A stretch of 64,000 nucleotides of DNA. It comes from Sideroxydans sp. (lineage in GTDB: Bacteria; Pseudomonadota; Gammaproteobacteria; Burkholderiales; Gallionellaceae). The notes under the pieces were generated by a model. That model worked only from the letters and a program-made list of their open reading frames with translations. It made no database searches and was not told where the DNA came from. Position 1 is the first letter of the stretch, and each line of letters begins with the position of its first letter. This document shows positions 28,533 through 37,750 of this stretch, one piece after another. The position numbers and the translations under genes were made by a program. The DNA is taken from positions 1 to 64,000 of the forward strand of contig DAIDAG010000069.1 in assembly GCA_027310725.1 (NCBI GenBank), written 5' to 3'.

Positions 28533-30157
28533 TGATGACGCACGACAATATATCTCACGGCATCCGCGCCAATCTCGGGCAGTTTCTGCATCAATTATTT
28601 CAAGTGCTGTTGGTCGGCATGACCATCGGCATGACCCGCACGGTGGTGCCGGCATTGGCTGAGACCGAGTTCGGTGTGCCGCGCGGTTCGTTCACATTGC
28701 TGGTTGCCTTCGTCGTCGGCTTCGGTTTCGTCAAGGGCACGTTAAATTTTGTTGCAGGCCGACTGGCCGAGTCCTGGGGACGGCGCCGCGTGCTGCTGCT
28801 GGGATGGGTTACGGCGATTCCGATCCCGATTCTCATTTACTTCGCACCTTCATGGGACTGGATCGTGGCTGCAACAATGTTGCTGGGCGTGAATCAGGGC
28901 TTCACCTGGTCGATGACCCAGACCTCCAAGCTAGACCTCACGCGTCCTGACCAGCGCGGCCTGACTATCGGTTTCAACGAGTTCGCCGGCTACATCGGTG
29001 TGGCCATCGCCGGCATCGTCACCGGCTACCTTGCTGCGGACATGGGGCCGCGCATGGGGCTGCTCGTCTTCGGACTCGCCGTCATCGGCACGGCTACGCT
29101 GTTCACAGCCTTGTTCATCAAGGACACACTGCCTTGGGCGCGCAAGGAAAAACCCATGGTCGCCGCCAGCGGAGCGACATTGCATCCGCGTTATCCGGCC
29201 GGGGTCTCGGCCAAACCATCCACGCGAGAGATTTTCACGTTGGTTACTTGGCGTGACCGGCGCTTCTTCGCCATTTGCCAGGCAGGACTGGTGGAGAAGT
29301 TTGTCGACGCACTGATATGGATCTTCTACCCGGTCTTTCTCTACAACAAAGGCGTCTCGCTGCCGGGCGTCGGCTGGATCGTCGGCGTCTACGGCTTCAC
29401 CTGGGGGGCGGCCCAACTTGTCACCGGGAGGCTCTCCGACCATTTTGGGCGGCAGAAGCTCAATGTAGGCGGCATGTGGCTGTGTGGCTCCGGTGTGGCG
29501 TTGATGCTGCTGGGCGAAGGCTCGGCCTGGTGGTCGATGAGCGCGGCGGTGTCGGGCCTGGGGATGGCCATGCTTTATCCCAATCTTTCGGCGGCGGTGG
29601 CTGATATATCGGCACCGCATTGGCGTGCTTCAGCCATCGGCACCTACCGCTTCTGGCGCGACCTCGGCTACGGTGTCGGCGCATTCGGCCTTGGTCTGGC
29701 AGCAGCGTCTACCCATTCCATTGAAGGCGCCTTCTGGTTCGTCGCGGCGGCCATGGCGCTCTCAGGTCTCGGTCTCCTGATCCTTGGCGAGGAAACCCAT
29801 CCGCGCCTGAATCAAGCTGACGTGATCCCCACTCCGCAAGCCGCAGCATTCGATGTGCGCGTGATTTCGCAAACGCCCCCCGGCGGTCGCTGTAACCTCT
29901 ACTTCGACTACGGCCAGGCACTGGTGCAGCACTTGGGCGCCAATCTGCATGTGGATATCAGCACGGAGCGCGACGCCCACGGTCACGGTTTCCCGTCCTT
30001 GTGGATCAACGGCGCCCCATTAAAGCCGTCAGACGGCGTCATCGTCATGCCCGAAGACATCATCGCAGTATTGGGGGCCGACAACATCACCGTCGGCGAC
30101 GATCTCCATATGGCGCTCGACACACAGCTGAAAAAGATGCTCAACGAAGGTGAATAA
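28532..30157 (+). CDS. MFS transporter with extra C-terminal cytoplasmic domain
   Basis: 541 residues. About 12 membrane helices form an MFS core (GRLAESWGRRRVLLLGW is the loop 2-3 signature; GRLSDHFGRQKLNVGG its repeat). Residues about 440-541 (FDVRVISQTPPGGRC to the end) form an additional soluble domain of unknown family with a histidine-rich loop (DAHGHGFPSL). Substrate unknown; the operon suggests sulfite, thiosulfate or another sulfur anion. ATG at 28532 overlaps the previous stop. Confidence 0.85.
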   Translation: MMTHDNISHGIRANLGQFLHQLFQVLLVGMTIGMTRTVVPALAETEFGVPRGSFTLLVAFVVGFGFVKGTLNFVAGRLAESWGRRRVLLLGWVTAIPIPILIYFAPSWDWIVAATMLLGVNQGFTWSMTQTSKLDLTRPDQRGLTIGFNEFAGYIGVAIAGIVTGYLAADMGPRMGLLVFGLAVIGTATLFTALFIKDTLPWARKEKPMVAASGATLHPRYPAGVSAKPSTREIFTLVTWRDRRFFAICQAGLVEKFVDALIWIFYPVFLYNKGVSLPGVGWIVGVYGFTWGAAQLVTGRLSDHFGRQKLNVGGMWLCGSGVALMLLGEGSAWWSMSAAVSGLGMAMLYPNLSAAVADISAPHWRASAIGTYRFWRDLGYGVGAFGLGLAAASTHSIEGAFWFVAAAMALSGLGLLILGEETHPRLNQADVIPTPQAAAFDVRVISQTPPGGRCNLYFDYGQALVQHLGANLHVDISTERDAHGHGFPSLWINGAPLKPSDGVIVMPEDIIAVLGADNITVGDDLHMALDTQLKKMLNEGE

Positions 30158-30160
30158 ATC

Positions 30161-30904
30161 ATGATGATGCTGGCTATGTTGTCCGGAATGCTCACCGGTG
30201 TTGCGTTGGGCATCTTCGGCAGCGGCGGAGGCATCATCGTCGTGCCGGCGCTGATCTACCTGTTGCATCTTCCACCCAAAGAGGCCATCGCCATGGGTCT
30301 GGGCATCATCGCCATCACCGCCGTACTCTCGGTTGTGAGCCACTGGCGCGCAAGCAATGTAGATTGGCGTGCCGCTGCCATATTCGGCCCCATCGGCATG
30401 ATTGGCACCTACGCTGGTGCGCGCGTCGGCGCTGTTGTTCCAGCCAGTTTCCAGCTTGGCCTGTTCGCTGTCGTGATGTACATCGCGGCCTACCGCATGT
30501 TGCGCAAGTCTGCCATCGTGGTCGGAGATGGGGATCGTGAAACCCACATCTTTTTGCTGATTGCTGCCGGGGCTGGTGTAGGTTTGCTGGCTGGCGTAGT
30601 AGGCGTGGGCGGCGGGTTCCTCATCGTTCCCGCGCTGGTTCTGCTGGCGAGCGTGCCAATGAAGCGCGCGGTCGGCACCTCTCTGGCGGTAGTATCGCTG
30701 AATTCCGCCAGCGGCTTTGTCGGCTATATGGGGACAGTGCCGATCCATTACGCGCTCATGGGCTCCTTTGCGGCGGTTACAGTTATTTCCAGTTTTACCG
30801 GTGCTCACTTTGCTCGACGGTTGCATGCGGATACCCTGAAGCGGGCCTTCGCCTGGAGCCTGGTCATCGCGGCGACTTACATCATGGTAAAAAGTGTCAT
30901 TTGA
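30161..30904 (+). CDS. TauE/SafE-type sulfite/anion exporter
   Basis: 247 residues, about eight membrane helices with the repeated GxGGGxxxVPAL signatures (GSGGGIIVVPALIYLL and GVGGGFLIVPALVLL). This family exports sulfite, sulfoacetate and related anions. It begins three bases after the MFS gene and would remove the sulfite produced by the persulfide dioxygenase. Confidence 0.92.
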   Translation: MMMLAMLSGMLTGVALGIFGSGGGIIVVPALIYLLHLPPKEAIAMGLGIIAITAVLSVVSHWRASNVDWRAAAIFGPIGMIGTYAGARVGAVVPASFQLGLFAVVMYIAAYRMLRKSAIVVGDGDRETHIFLLIAAGAGVGLLAGVVGVGGGFLIVPALVLLASVPMKRAVGTSLAVVSLNSASGFVGYMGTVPIHYALMGSFAAVTVISSFTGAHFARRLHADTLKRAFAWSLVIAATYIMVKSVI

Positions 30905-30936
30905 TCCGAATCCACTAGCCCCAAAAAGGAGAGCAT

Positions 30937-31410
30937 ATGAGTTTCTCACGCTTCTTGATCCACGCTGCTACCGTTGTGACCCTTTTGCTTGCTCCCACAC
31001 TCGCGAGCGCGGACGAAAATAATGAGGCCATCAAGGCCATGGAGGAATATCTCACTTTCGTGGATTACGGCGGGGGCACCATTTCTGCAGAACAGATTCC
31101 GAAGGACGATTGGAAACGCTTCTATGTGATCGATGCCCGCGACAAGGAGCAGTTCGACAAGGAGCACATTCCCGGTGCGGTGAATCTCGAATGGCGTCAG
31201 GTGCTGGAAAAACGCGCGTCGATCCCGAAAGACAAACCCGTGCTGATCTATTGCAACACCGGCTCACTTTCGGCCCAAGCCGGCTTTGCCTTGCGAGTCG
31301 TAGGTTATGAAAACGTTCGCATCATCCAGGGAGGCTTTGCCGACTGGAAGACTAAAGGTGGTTTTGATGCGACGGAAAAGGCTGCGCGAGCACGCGGTGA
31401 GGTGAAGTGA
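30937..31410 (+). CDS. Periplasmic rhodanese
   Basis: 157 residues with a signal peptide (AATVVTLLLAPTLASADE) and a single rhodanese domain: VIDARDKEQFDKEHIPGAVNLEW and active-site loop YCNTGSL. Transfers sulfane sulfur in the periplasm. RBS AAGGAG. Confidence 0.92.
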   Translation: MSFSRFLIHAATVVTLLLAPTLASADENNEAIKAMEEYLTFVDYGGGTISAEQIPKDDWKRFYVIDARDKEQFDKEHIPGAVNLEWRQVLEKRASIPKDKPVLIYCNTGSLSAQAGFALRVVGYENVRIIQGGFADWKTKGGFDATEKAARARGEVK

Positions 31411-31505
31411 AATCTTTGATAGGAAGATACTGAAATCGAACAGGCGGCTGCGTCTTTCATAGTGGACGTCACCCACATCAATTCAGAATCATCAGGAGAA
31501 TGAAT

Positions 31506-32633
31506 ATGAAACAAATCACGATTATTGGAGCCGGTTTTGCCGCGTTGTCGGCTGTGCGCAAATTGCGCCAACTTGATACCGCAGCCGAAATCACTGTCAT
31601 TGCACCAAAAGCTGAACTGGTATTTCTGCCCAGTCTGATCTGGATTCCTTCGGGGAAGCGCAAACCGGAAGACTTGATTGTCCCGCTTGAACGCTTTTTC
31701 CATGACAACCGTATCCACTTCGTCGCTGGCGAGGTAACCGGTTTGGAAAATGACGGACGCACTGTACTGACCACCACGGGCAAGGTAGAAAATGACGGTT
31801 TGATCATTGCCTGTGGCGGGCGCTTCATCAAGAAACTGCCGGGAATTGAACATGCCATCCTGCCGTGCGAAGGCATTGCTGCCGCCGAAAAGATACGCGA
31901 ACGGGTAGCCGCGCTCGAACAAGGCAACATCGCGCTGGGATTTGCCGGCAACCCGAACGAGCCGACGGCCATGCGCGGTGGCCCGATGTTCGAGTTCCTG
32001 TTCGGACTGGATACCCAGTTGCGCCGCGAAGGACGGCGGGAAAAGATCGGCCTCACCTTCTTCAATCCCATGCCGAATCCCGGCAACCGGCTGGGAGCGC
32101 GTGCCGTAAAGCGCCTGCTGACGGAGATGGATAAACGCGGCATCAACAAGCAACTCGGTCACAAACTGGTCGGTTTCGAGGCGGATAAAGTGAAGATCGA
32201 AGGCGGCGAATTCGCTGCCGACCTCATCATCTTCATGCCCGGTTTGACCGGCAACGCCTGGTTCGACCAGACCAGCCTGCCCCGCTCTCCGGGTGGGCTC
32301 ATCAAAGCCGATGCGCAGTGCCGTGTAGAAGGTTTGCCTGCGGTGTATGTTGTCGGTGACTCGGGTAGTTTCCCAGGACCGGACTGGATGCCCAAGCAGG
32401 CGCACATGGCCGATCTGCAAGGCGAAGCGGCAGCTGAGAATTTGTTGGTGGAACTGGACGGCAAAATTCCGGATAAGACCTTCAAGGTGGAACTGCTCTG
32501 CATCGTTGACAGCCTCGATGCAGGCATGCTGGTCCGACGCACACCGGACAGCGAAATGTCGTTGCCGCCACTCGGCCTGATGCATAACGCCAAATCGTTC
32601 TTCGAATCCTGGTACTTGCGCAAATACCGATAG
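31506..32633 (+). CDS. Sulfide:quinone oxidoreductase-like flavoprotein
   Basis: 375 residues of the SQR/FCSD branch of the FAD disulfide oxidoreductases: ITIIGAGFAALSA at the N-terminus, VVGDSGSFPGPDWMPKQAHMADLQG for the second FAD contact, and a short C-terminus. Cysteines in ACGG, LPCEG, QCRVEG and LLCIVD could supply the redox disulfide; the assignment to a specific SQR type is open. I start at 31506 because AGGAG is only one base from the first ATG at 31500 but seven from the second. Confidence 0.85.
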   Translation: MKQITIIGAGFAALSAVRKLRQLDTAAEITVIAPKAELVFLPSLIWIPSGKRKPEDLIVPLERFFHDNRIHFVAGEVTGLENDGRTVLTTTGKVENDGLIIACGGRFIKKLPGIEHAILPCEGIAAAEKIRERVAALEQGNIALGFAGNPNEPTAMRGGPMFEFLFGLDTQLRREGRREKIGLTFFNPMPNPGNRLGARAVKRLLTEMDKRGINKQLGHKLVGFEADKVKIEGGEFAADLIIFMPGLTGNAWFDQTSLPRSPGGLIKADAQCRVEGLPAVYVVGDSGSFPGPDWMPKQAHMADLQGEAAAENLLVELDGKIPDKTFKVELLCIVDSLDAGMLVRRTPDSEMSLPPLGLMHNAKSFFESWYLRKYR

Positions 32634-32642
32634 GATAACGCC

Positions 32643-33425
32643 ATGTGCGAGCTCTTTGGAATATCGTCCGATTACCCAATAGCTGCGAGTCAGGAGCTCA
32701 ACGCGTTTCGTTTGCGTGGTGGTCAGGACGCGGACAATCCTGACGGTTGGGGTCTCGCGTGGCAGGAGAACGGTATATTCCGTCTGGTCAAGGAGCCGAC
32801 ACCTGCGCACCAGAGCAAGCTGTTTGCGCAACTGAGCGGAAGTACGCATTCCAGCTTGATCATCGCTCATATACGCAAGGCAAGTTTCCCTCCTGACATC
32901 GATATGAGCAATACACACCCATTTCAGCGCGTATGTTGTGGCAAGGAATGGGTGTTTGCTCATAACGGCATGGTGCCGGATATCGTGGACATAGAGCTGT
33001 CGAGCAACAACCCCGTTTGCTGCCCCACGGGCAGGACGGACTCGGAATATGCCTTCTGTCATCTGCTTGGTCATATCGCACAGCATTTCCATGGCTTGCC
33101 GACCGCTGCCCCTTCTTCCTGGTTCGAGAATCTGGCACTGGAGAGTGGCATGCTTGCTTCGCTCGGCAAGTTCAATTTCCTGATGTCGGACGGGGAACAC
33201 CTGATCGCCTACGGACATGACCGGCTCCATTATCTGGAGCGCTCAAGTCCGGACCAACCCGATGGCACACTTCTCAACAGCGTTTTGATTGCAACCGAAC
33301 CTTTGGATAAGGATGAAAAGTGGACGGCGTTCGGACCGAGCGAACTGCGCGTTTATCGCTCCGGCAAAATGATCGGGCGTCTGATGACTCAGACGAAGCG
33401 TCCTTATGATTCTGAACGGCACTGA
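32643..33425 (+). CDS. Class II glutamine amidotransferase (YafJ-like)
   Basis: 260 residues beginning MCELFGI, so Cys2 becomes the N-terminal nucleophile after Met removal. RLRGGQDADNPDGWGLAW and FAHNGMV are the other active-site segments. Resembles YafJ/DUG3-like proteins which process gamma-glutamyl peptides; a role in glutathione breakdown is possible. Nine bases after the SQR gene. Confidence 0.92.
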   Translation: MCELFGISSDYPIAASQELNAFRLRGGQDADNPDGWGLAWQENGIFRLVKEPTPAHQSKLFAQLSGSTHSSLIIAHIRKASFPPDIDMSNTHPFQRVCCGKEWVFAHNGMVPDIVDIELSSNNPVCCPTGRTDSEYAFCHLLGHIAQHFHGLPTAAPSSWFENLALESGMLASLGKFNFLMSDGEHLIAYGHDRLHYLERSSPDQPDGTLLNSVLIATEPLDKDEKWTAFGPSELRVYRSGKMIGRLMTQTKRPYDSERH

Positions 33426-33460
33426 AGTGAAGCTGTACCGGTGTTTCCGAAAGGATCATT

Positions 33461-34126
33461 ATGCATCCTGAACAATACGATGCCTGGTATGAAACACAGA
33501 AGGGCGCATGGATCGGGAATGAGGAATATCGCCTGCTCGCTTCACTGCTGGCACCCCGTCCAGGTGAGACATTGCTCGATGTCGGTTGTGGAACTGGTTA
33601 TTTTACGCGTCGATTCGCGGACAAAGCTACCGAAGGAAACGTGGTTGGCGTCGACATCGACACGGAAATGCTTCGCTTTGCCAATGAACACTCCGAGCCT
33701 AACATCGGCTTCGTTGCTGCGGATGCGCGCCAACTGCCTTTCCGCGACAAGAGTTTCGACCTGGTCGTTAGCGTTACTGCCCTGTGCTTTATCCGGGATG
33801 AAAAGCAGGCACTAAGCGAGATGTTGCGCGTGGCCCGGCGCCGGGTGGTACTGGGGCTGCTCAACCGGCACAGCCTGCTCTATCTTGCCAAAGGCCGGCG
33901 CGGAGGTCGGGGTGCCTACCGTGGCGCGCGCTGGCATACACCCACCGAGGCATTGCACCTGTTCGATGGTATGCCAGTGCATCATGCCGGTCACGGCACC
34001 GCCATCATAGTGCCCGGCGGCAAGAATTGGAGTAGGCGCTTGGAGCCGCTGTTGCGGCGCTGCTTGCCGGGATCCGGTGCCTTCATTGCCGTCGCTGCAG
34101 AGGTTCAACCGAATTCCCGGTCATGA
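33461..34126 (+). CDS. Class I SAM-dependent methyltransferase
   Basis: 221 residues, Methyltransf_11 type: LLDVGCGTGYFTRRF (motif I), VGVDIDTEML and ADARQLPFRDKSFDLVVS (motif II-III). Substrate unknown. AAAGGA precedes the start. Confidence 0.88.
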   Translation: MHPEQYDAWYETQKGAWIGNEEYRLLASLLAPRPGETLLDVGCGTGYFTRRFADKATEGNVVGVDIDTEMLRFANEHSEPNIGFVAADARQLPFRDKSFDLVVSVTALCFIRDEKQALSEMLRVARRRVVLGLLNRHSLLYLAKGRRGGRGAYRGARWHTPTEALHLFDGMPVHHAGHGTAIIVPGGKNWSRRLEPLLRRCLPGSGAFIAVAAEVQPNSRS

Positions 34127-34142
34127 CGTGAGGAGAGTTGAC

Positions 34143-34385
34143 ATGATGAATAACTGGGACGGTTTCTGGGGATGGGGAATGGGTGTGGGTTTTGTATTCA
34201 TGTTGCTTTTCTGGGGATTTATTATTCTTGGAATCACCGCGCTGGTCCGATGGTTGATGACGCAGTCGTCACCGGGCCGCAATTCGCGCGACAAAACACC
34301 ATTGGAAATTGTGCAGGAACGCTACGCACGCGGCGAGATCGACCGGGACGAATACGAACAGAAAAAGCGTGACCTAGAGCAATAA
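34143..34385 (+). CDS. Small SHOCT-domain membrane protein
   Basis: 80 residues: one membrane helix (GVGFVFMLLFWGFIILGITALVRWL), a linker, and a C-terminal SHOCT helix pair (LEIVQERYARGEIDRDEYEQKK). Oligomerisation-type domain, role unknown. Start at ATG 34143 with GAGGAGA seven bases upstream. Confidence 0.9.
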   Translation: MMNNWDGFWGWGMGVGFVFMLLFWGFIILGITALVRWLMTQSSPGRNSRDKTPLEIVQERYARGEIDRDEYEQKKRDLEQ

Positions 34386-34387
34386 GC

Positions 34388-35536
34388 ATGAAAACTCCGA
34401 TCTATCTCGATTACAACGCAACCACACCGGTGGCGCTGGAGGTGGCCGATGCGATCCAGCCGTTTTTGGACGAGCACTTCGGCAATCCTTCATCGTCACA
34501 TACATATGGCTTGTCCGCCCGTCGGGCGGTCGCCGAAGCACGGGCATCGGTAGCTGCGCTTATCCATGCACGGCAGAATGAGATTGTTTTCACTGGAAGC
34601 GCGACCGAGGCCAACAATCTTGCGCTCCTTGGTGTCGCCAGCGCATTAGGGAAAACCCGGCGTCATCTTGTGATCAGCGCAATCGAACACCCGGCGGTCA
34701 TGCAACCGGCCCAGCACCTGCGCGAGACGGGCTGGGATTTGACCGTGGTGCCCGTGGATGGCTATGGCCGCGTCGATCCACGCGCCGTTGCCGCAGCCGT
34801 GCGAGCCGATACCGCACTGGTGTCGATCATGCACGCCAATAATGAAGTCGGAACGATACAGCCGGTTGCCGAAATCGCGCAGCTCATTAAACCGATGGAC
34901 GTACTGCTCCATACCGATGCCGCACAATCGGCCGGCAAGATTGAAATCGATGTCGACGCGCTGGGAGTCGACTTGCTGACTTTGGCTGGACACAAGTTCT
35001 ATGCCACAAAAGGAATAGGCGCTCTGTATGTCCGCCCGGGAACGCCAATCAACCCAATATTGTTTGGTGCCGACCAAGAGCATGGCCTGCGGCCGGGCAC
35101 AGAAAATGTGCCGCTAATCGTCGGCCTGGGTGCCGCGGCAAAGCTTGCGCTGGAACGCCTTTCCACAAACAAGAAAAAAATGCTGACATTAAGGGACATG
35201 CTGCACGAACAACTTGCGGAGAAAATTCCAGGTCTTGCGCTCAATGGTCATCCGACAGATCGCCTTCCCAATACTTTACATGTTTCTTTTCCGGGCATCT
35301 CTGGCCGCGAGTTGCTGTCTCTCGTCGCAGATCGGGTTGCTGCATCGGTTGGCTCAGCATGTCATTCCGAGGCTGATGCGGTGAGTGGCGTACTGGCAGC
35401 GATGGGGTGCGATACAGATCGGGCTCGGGGTGCCGTAAGGCTCTCTGTGGGATGGATGTCAACGCTGGAAGAAATCGAGGCTGCAGCAACGGCACTGTCT
35501 GAAGTTGCGGCCGGGTCATTTCTTCGTCGGCATTAA
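34388..35536 (+). CDS. Cysteine desulfurase (NifS/IscS-like)
   Basis: 382 residues, class V aminotransferase fold. YLDYNATTPV start, PLP Lys in LAGHKFYATKGIGALYVR, and the catalytic Cys loop SVGSACHSEADAVSG. Releases sulfur from cysteine for Fe-S clusters or other thiocofactors. It stands alone without iscU or iscR, two bases after the SHOCT gene. Confidence 0.92.
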   Translation: MKTPIYLDYNATTPVALEVADAIQPFLDEHFGNPSSSHTYGLSARRAVAEARASVAALIHARQNEIVFTGSATEANNLALLGVASALGKTRRHLVISAIEHPAVMQPAQHLRETGWDLTVVPVDGYGRVDPRAVAAAVRADTALVSIMHANNEVGTIQPVAEIAQLIKPMDVLLHTDAAQSAGKIEIDVDALGVDLLTLAGHKFYATKGIGALYVRPGTPINPILFGADQEHGLRPGTENVPLIVGLGAAAKLALERLSTNKKKMLTLRDMLHEQLAEKIPGLALNGHPTDRLPNTLHVSFPGISGRELLSLVADRVAASVGSACHSEADAVSGVLAAMGCDTDRARGAVRLSVGWMSTLEEIEAAATALSEVAAGSFLRRH

Positions 35537-35583
35537 TATGTCCGTCCTACACGGATTCAACATGCCCACATAAATTAGAATCA

Positions 35584-35605
35584 AGCTGAAGCAGCTATTT
35601 TTTTT
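35584..35605 (+). terminator. Weak terminator candidate after cysteine desulfurase gene
   Basis: AGCTG-AAG-CAGCT hairpin (35584-35596) followed by a T run (35598-35605). Short stem; the T run also encodes the lysines at the end of the anti-sigma gene on the other strand. Confidence 0.35.
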
Positions 35606-35789
35606 CCTGCTCATTCTTGCCCTTGGCAAAGGTACGCGTCATCAACCTGATCGATCCCATCTGTTCCTTGAAATTACTGCAGCCGCTGCACATCATCAAA
35701 TGCAGCTTCAACGACATGCGCTCGATCATTGACAGCGGGCGTTCCTGCGACTCGGACATCAGTCGCGTAGCGTCATGACAGTTCAACAT
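35595..35789 (-). CDS. Zinc-type anti-sigma factor (zf-HC2 / ZAS)
   Basis: 64 residues with Cys4 (NCHDAT) and the motif HLMMCSGC (His30, Cys34, Cys37), the CHCC zinc site of ZAS anti-sigma factors. No membrane helix, so a soluble redox- or metal-sensitive regulator, as for MseR of Neisseria (from memory). Zinc loss by thiol oxidation or metal substitution would free the sigma factor. Its start overlaps the sigma gene by 17 bases. Confidence 0.88.
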   Translation of the reverse strand: MLNCHDATRLMSESQERPLSMIERMSLKLHLMMCSGCSNFKEQMGSIRLMTRTFAKGKNEQEKK

Positions 35790-36408
35790 TTTTCTCTCCT
35801 TCCAGATACCATTTGTTCTCGATGCATTCGCGCAAGCGCAGCCGCGAACGGTGAAGCAGGACGTGCAAATTGCTCGTGGTCAAATTCACCTCGGCGCAGA
35901 TCTCGTCGGCATCCAGTTCGATGAATTCCCGCATCATAAAGACCCGTGCCTGCTTCGGCGGCAGTCCTTCTAGACACGCTTCAAATACGATCCAGAACTG
36001 CCCTTCGCGCAAGGAAGCTTCCGGGTTACCCCAGGCAACAGGTCTTTCCTCGGGCTGCCAGAAACCTTTGCTGTCAAACAATTCGGAGAAGTCTTCATCC
36101 TCGTCGCCGTCGCGCTGCAGGCTGCTGACATTCACCGAGCGCTGTTTTTGCCGCAGGGTGTCGGCGATCTTGTTTTTCAGGATGGCGAATATCCAGGTCT
36201 TGAGCGCAGCACGCCCGCCAAACGAAGCGGCGTTTTTCAGTGCCCCGATCAATGCTTCCTGTACTGCATCCTCGGCCTGATGACTGTCACCAAGTTGCAT
36301 GGTGGCGAACTTGAGCATCTGTCTGCGTACATCTTCAAGGAATACGCCGTCAGTCAATACATCATATTGGCTGCCCGATTCAATCTGCGGATTCTGCTCG
36401 TTCGTCAT
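35773..36408 (-). CDS. ECF RNA polymerase sigma factor
   Basis: 211 residues. Region 2 at about 25-90 (QLGDSHQAEDAVQEALIGALKNAASF... ALKTWIFAILKNKIADTLRQ) and region 4 at about 140-195 (LEGLPPKQARVFMMREFIELDADEICAEVNLTTSNLHVLLHRSRLRLRE). Start at ATG 36408 (MTNEQN). Followed by its anti-sigma partner. The operon to which it belongs is preceded by one of six TGTAAG-N16-CGACTAA promoters, so autoregulation is likely, and this factor is the best candidate to control all six. Confidence 0.94.
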   Translation of the reverse strand: MTNEQNPQIESGSQYDVLTDGVFLEDVRRQMLKFATMQLGDSHQAEDAVQEALIGALKNAASFGGRAALKTWIFAILKNKIADTLRQKQRSVNVSSLQRDGDEDEDFSELFDSKGFWQPEERPVAWGNPEASLREGQFWIVFEACLEGLPPKQARVFMMREFIELDADEICAEVNLTTSNLHVLLHRSRLRLRECIENKWYLEGEKNVELS

Positions 36409-36628
36409 CAATTCCTCTTCTTCCAATTTCGTTCTTTGCCGCACTGTAGCTTGCCACGCAATACGGTACCAGATAATTCAACAGAAAATGGAACCAGGAT
36501 ATCTTGTCGGCATGCAGCAGACTTTCGCCCTGATTGATAAAATTAAGGAGAGTCCCGACTACCAGTGCAATCTGGAGCGAGTTTTTGACAATGCACCATG
36601 ACAGGAATGCCTGCATCAGCTTAGTCAT
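36380..36628 (-). CDS. NrtS-like small membrane protein
   Basis: 82 residues, two membrane segments: LQIALVVGTLLNFINQGESLL and WFHFLLNYLVPYCVASYSAAK. The LNxINQGxxLL...YLVPYCVxxYS pattern matches the NrtS family, reported to support nitrate/nitrite transport. Overlaps the flavoprotein gene by eight bases and the sigma gene by 29, so it is an integral operon member. The role beside an ECF sigma factor is unexplained. Confidence 0.75.
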   Translation of the reverse strand: MTKLMQAFLSWCIVKNSLQIALVVGTLLNFINQGESLLHADKISWFHFLLNYLVPYCVASYSAAKNEIGRRGIDDERAESAD

Positions 36629-37748
36629 ATCTCGAATCTCCGCTTTTATGTTTATTCATGAATCTACGGTCTATCTGGTTCTTCCAGCGCCACACCCAGT
36701 GGCCTGTCGCACTGAATGATCCCCACGATGCAATCGCGTGCTTGGGACCGGTAGCCATCAAATACAGGGAGCGTTTACGCGGGCGATAACTGATAAATTT
36801 TCCGCCGGTGATGCTGGCGATCAGGTTGTGCGCCACTACCGGCCCAGCAAACACGGCATGCACACCGGAACGAGCCATAAGGATATCGGTTCTGGCGCAT
36901 ACGTCACCAGCGGCAAACACATTTGGATGCGAGATACTTCGATGTGCCGAATCCACGCTGATGTAACCATGCTCGTCCAGTGCAAGGTGGGATGTCTGCA
37001 ACCAGCGCGGAGGAGTGGAACCAGTGGCTGCGACTACAGTATCTGCATACAGGTGACGGCCGTTACCGAGCAAAATCCCATCCTCAGCCCCAACTGCCTG
37101 CGCTTCATGCAATGCGATTCCACGCTGCTTCAATAAATAGCGAACTCTATTTGAAACTCCGGCCGCATGACCTGGCAGCAGACCTCTTTCTGAAGCGATC
37201 AGTGCTACGGTGGCCAAACTAGCCTGTTCCTCAATTACATGCTGCGCGGCCAGTGCGATTTCGACGCCTGCGGCACCGCCGCCGACCACAATGAGGCTGA
37301 AATTGTTTTGTTTCTTGGCGTCAGCAACGATCCCTTGCCAACGCTGCACAAATCCCCCCAACGGCTTGACCGGCAGCAGTCGCTTCCCCAATGTCTCCAG
37401 CCAGGACAGATTGGTTTCGCCACCCACATCGACCGACAACATATCGTAGTCGAGTTGTGTGCCATTCGCCAACGTAACGCGTTGCAGGTCGGCATTCACC
37501 CCTGTTACCTGATCGAGGATCATCTCCGCATTTGCAGCCTGTGCCAATGGACGCAAATCGATCTGACACTCCGCCATCGAGTAATGCCCAGCCATCCAGC
37601 CCGGCAGCATGCCCGAATAGGTTTGGTGTGTACTGGGCGTGATCATGACCGCATCAATATCCGGACGCTGCCTTGCCAATGCGCGCAATACGCTCAAATG
37701 CGCATGACCACCGCCTGCCAATACCAATCGTTTTCTGGTGCAGTTCAT
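36621..37748 (-). CDS. FAD-dependent NDH-2/SelD-domain-like oxidoreductase
   Basis: 375 residues. VLAGGGHAHLSVLRAL N-terminus (the GGGHxH form is shared with SelD-fused oxidoreductases), IVVGGGAAGVEIALA for NAD binding and FAAGDVCARTD for FAD. Probably oxidises NAD(P)H, electron acceptor unknown. No redox disulfide. Two bases after the preceding gene of the sigma operon. Confidence 0.85.
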   Translation of the reverse strand: MNCTRKRLVLAGGGHAHLSVLRALARQRPDIDAVMITPSTHQTYSGMLPGWMAGHYSMAECQIDLRPLAQAANAEMILDQVTGVNADLQRVTLANGTQLDYDMLSVDVGGETNLSWLETLGKRLLPVKPLGGFVQRWQGIVADAKKQNNFSLIVVGGGAAGVEIALAAQHVIEEQASLATVALIASERGLLPGHAAGVSNRVRYLLKQRGIALHEAQAVGAEDGILLGNGRHLYADTVVAATGSTPPRWLQTSHLALDEHGYISVDSAHRSISHPNVFAAGDVCARTDILMARSGVHAVFAGPVVAHNLIASITGGKFISYRPRKRSLYLMATGPKHAIASWGSFSATGHWVWRWKNQIDRRFMNKHKSGDSRYD

Positions 37749-37750
37749 TG

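Noticed and set aside
31305-33230. 641-residue open frame on the minus strand
   Set aside because: It lies opposite the rhodanese, SQR-like and amidotransferase genes, all of which have intact family motifs; the antisense product has no recognisable domain.
36606-36640. TTAGTC near the NrtS gene start as a seventh ECF promoter
   Set aside because: No CTTACA element at the required 16-base distance; the operon already has the motif at 38239.
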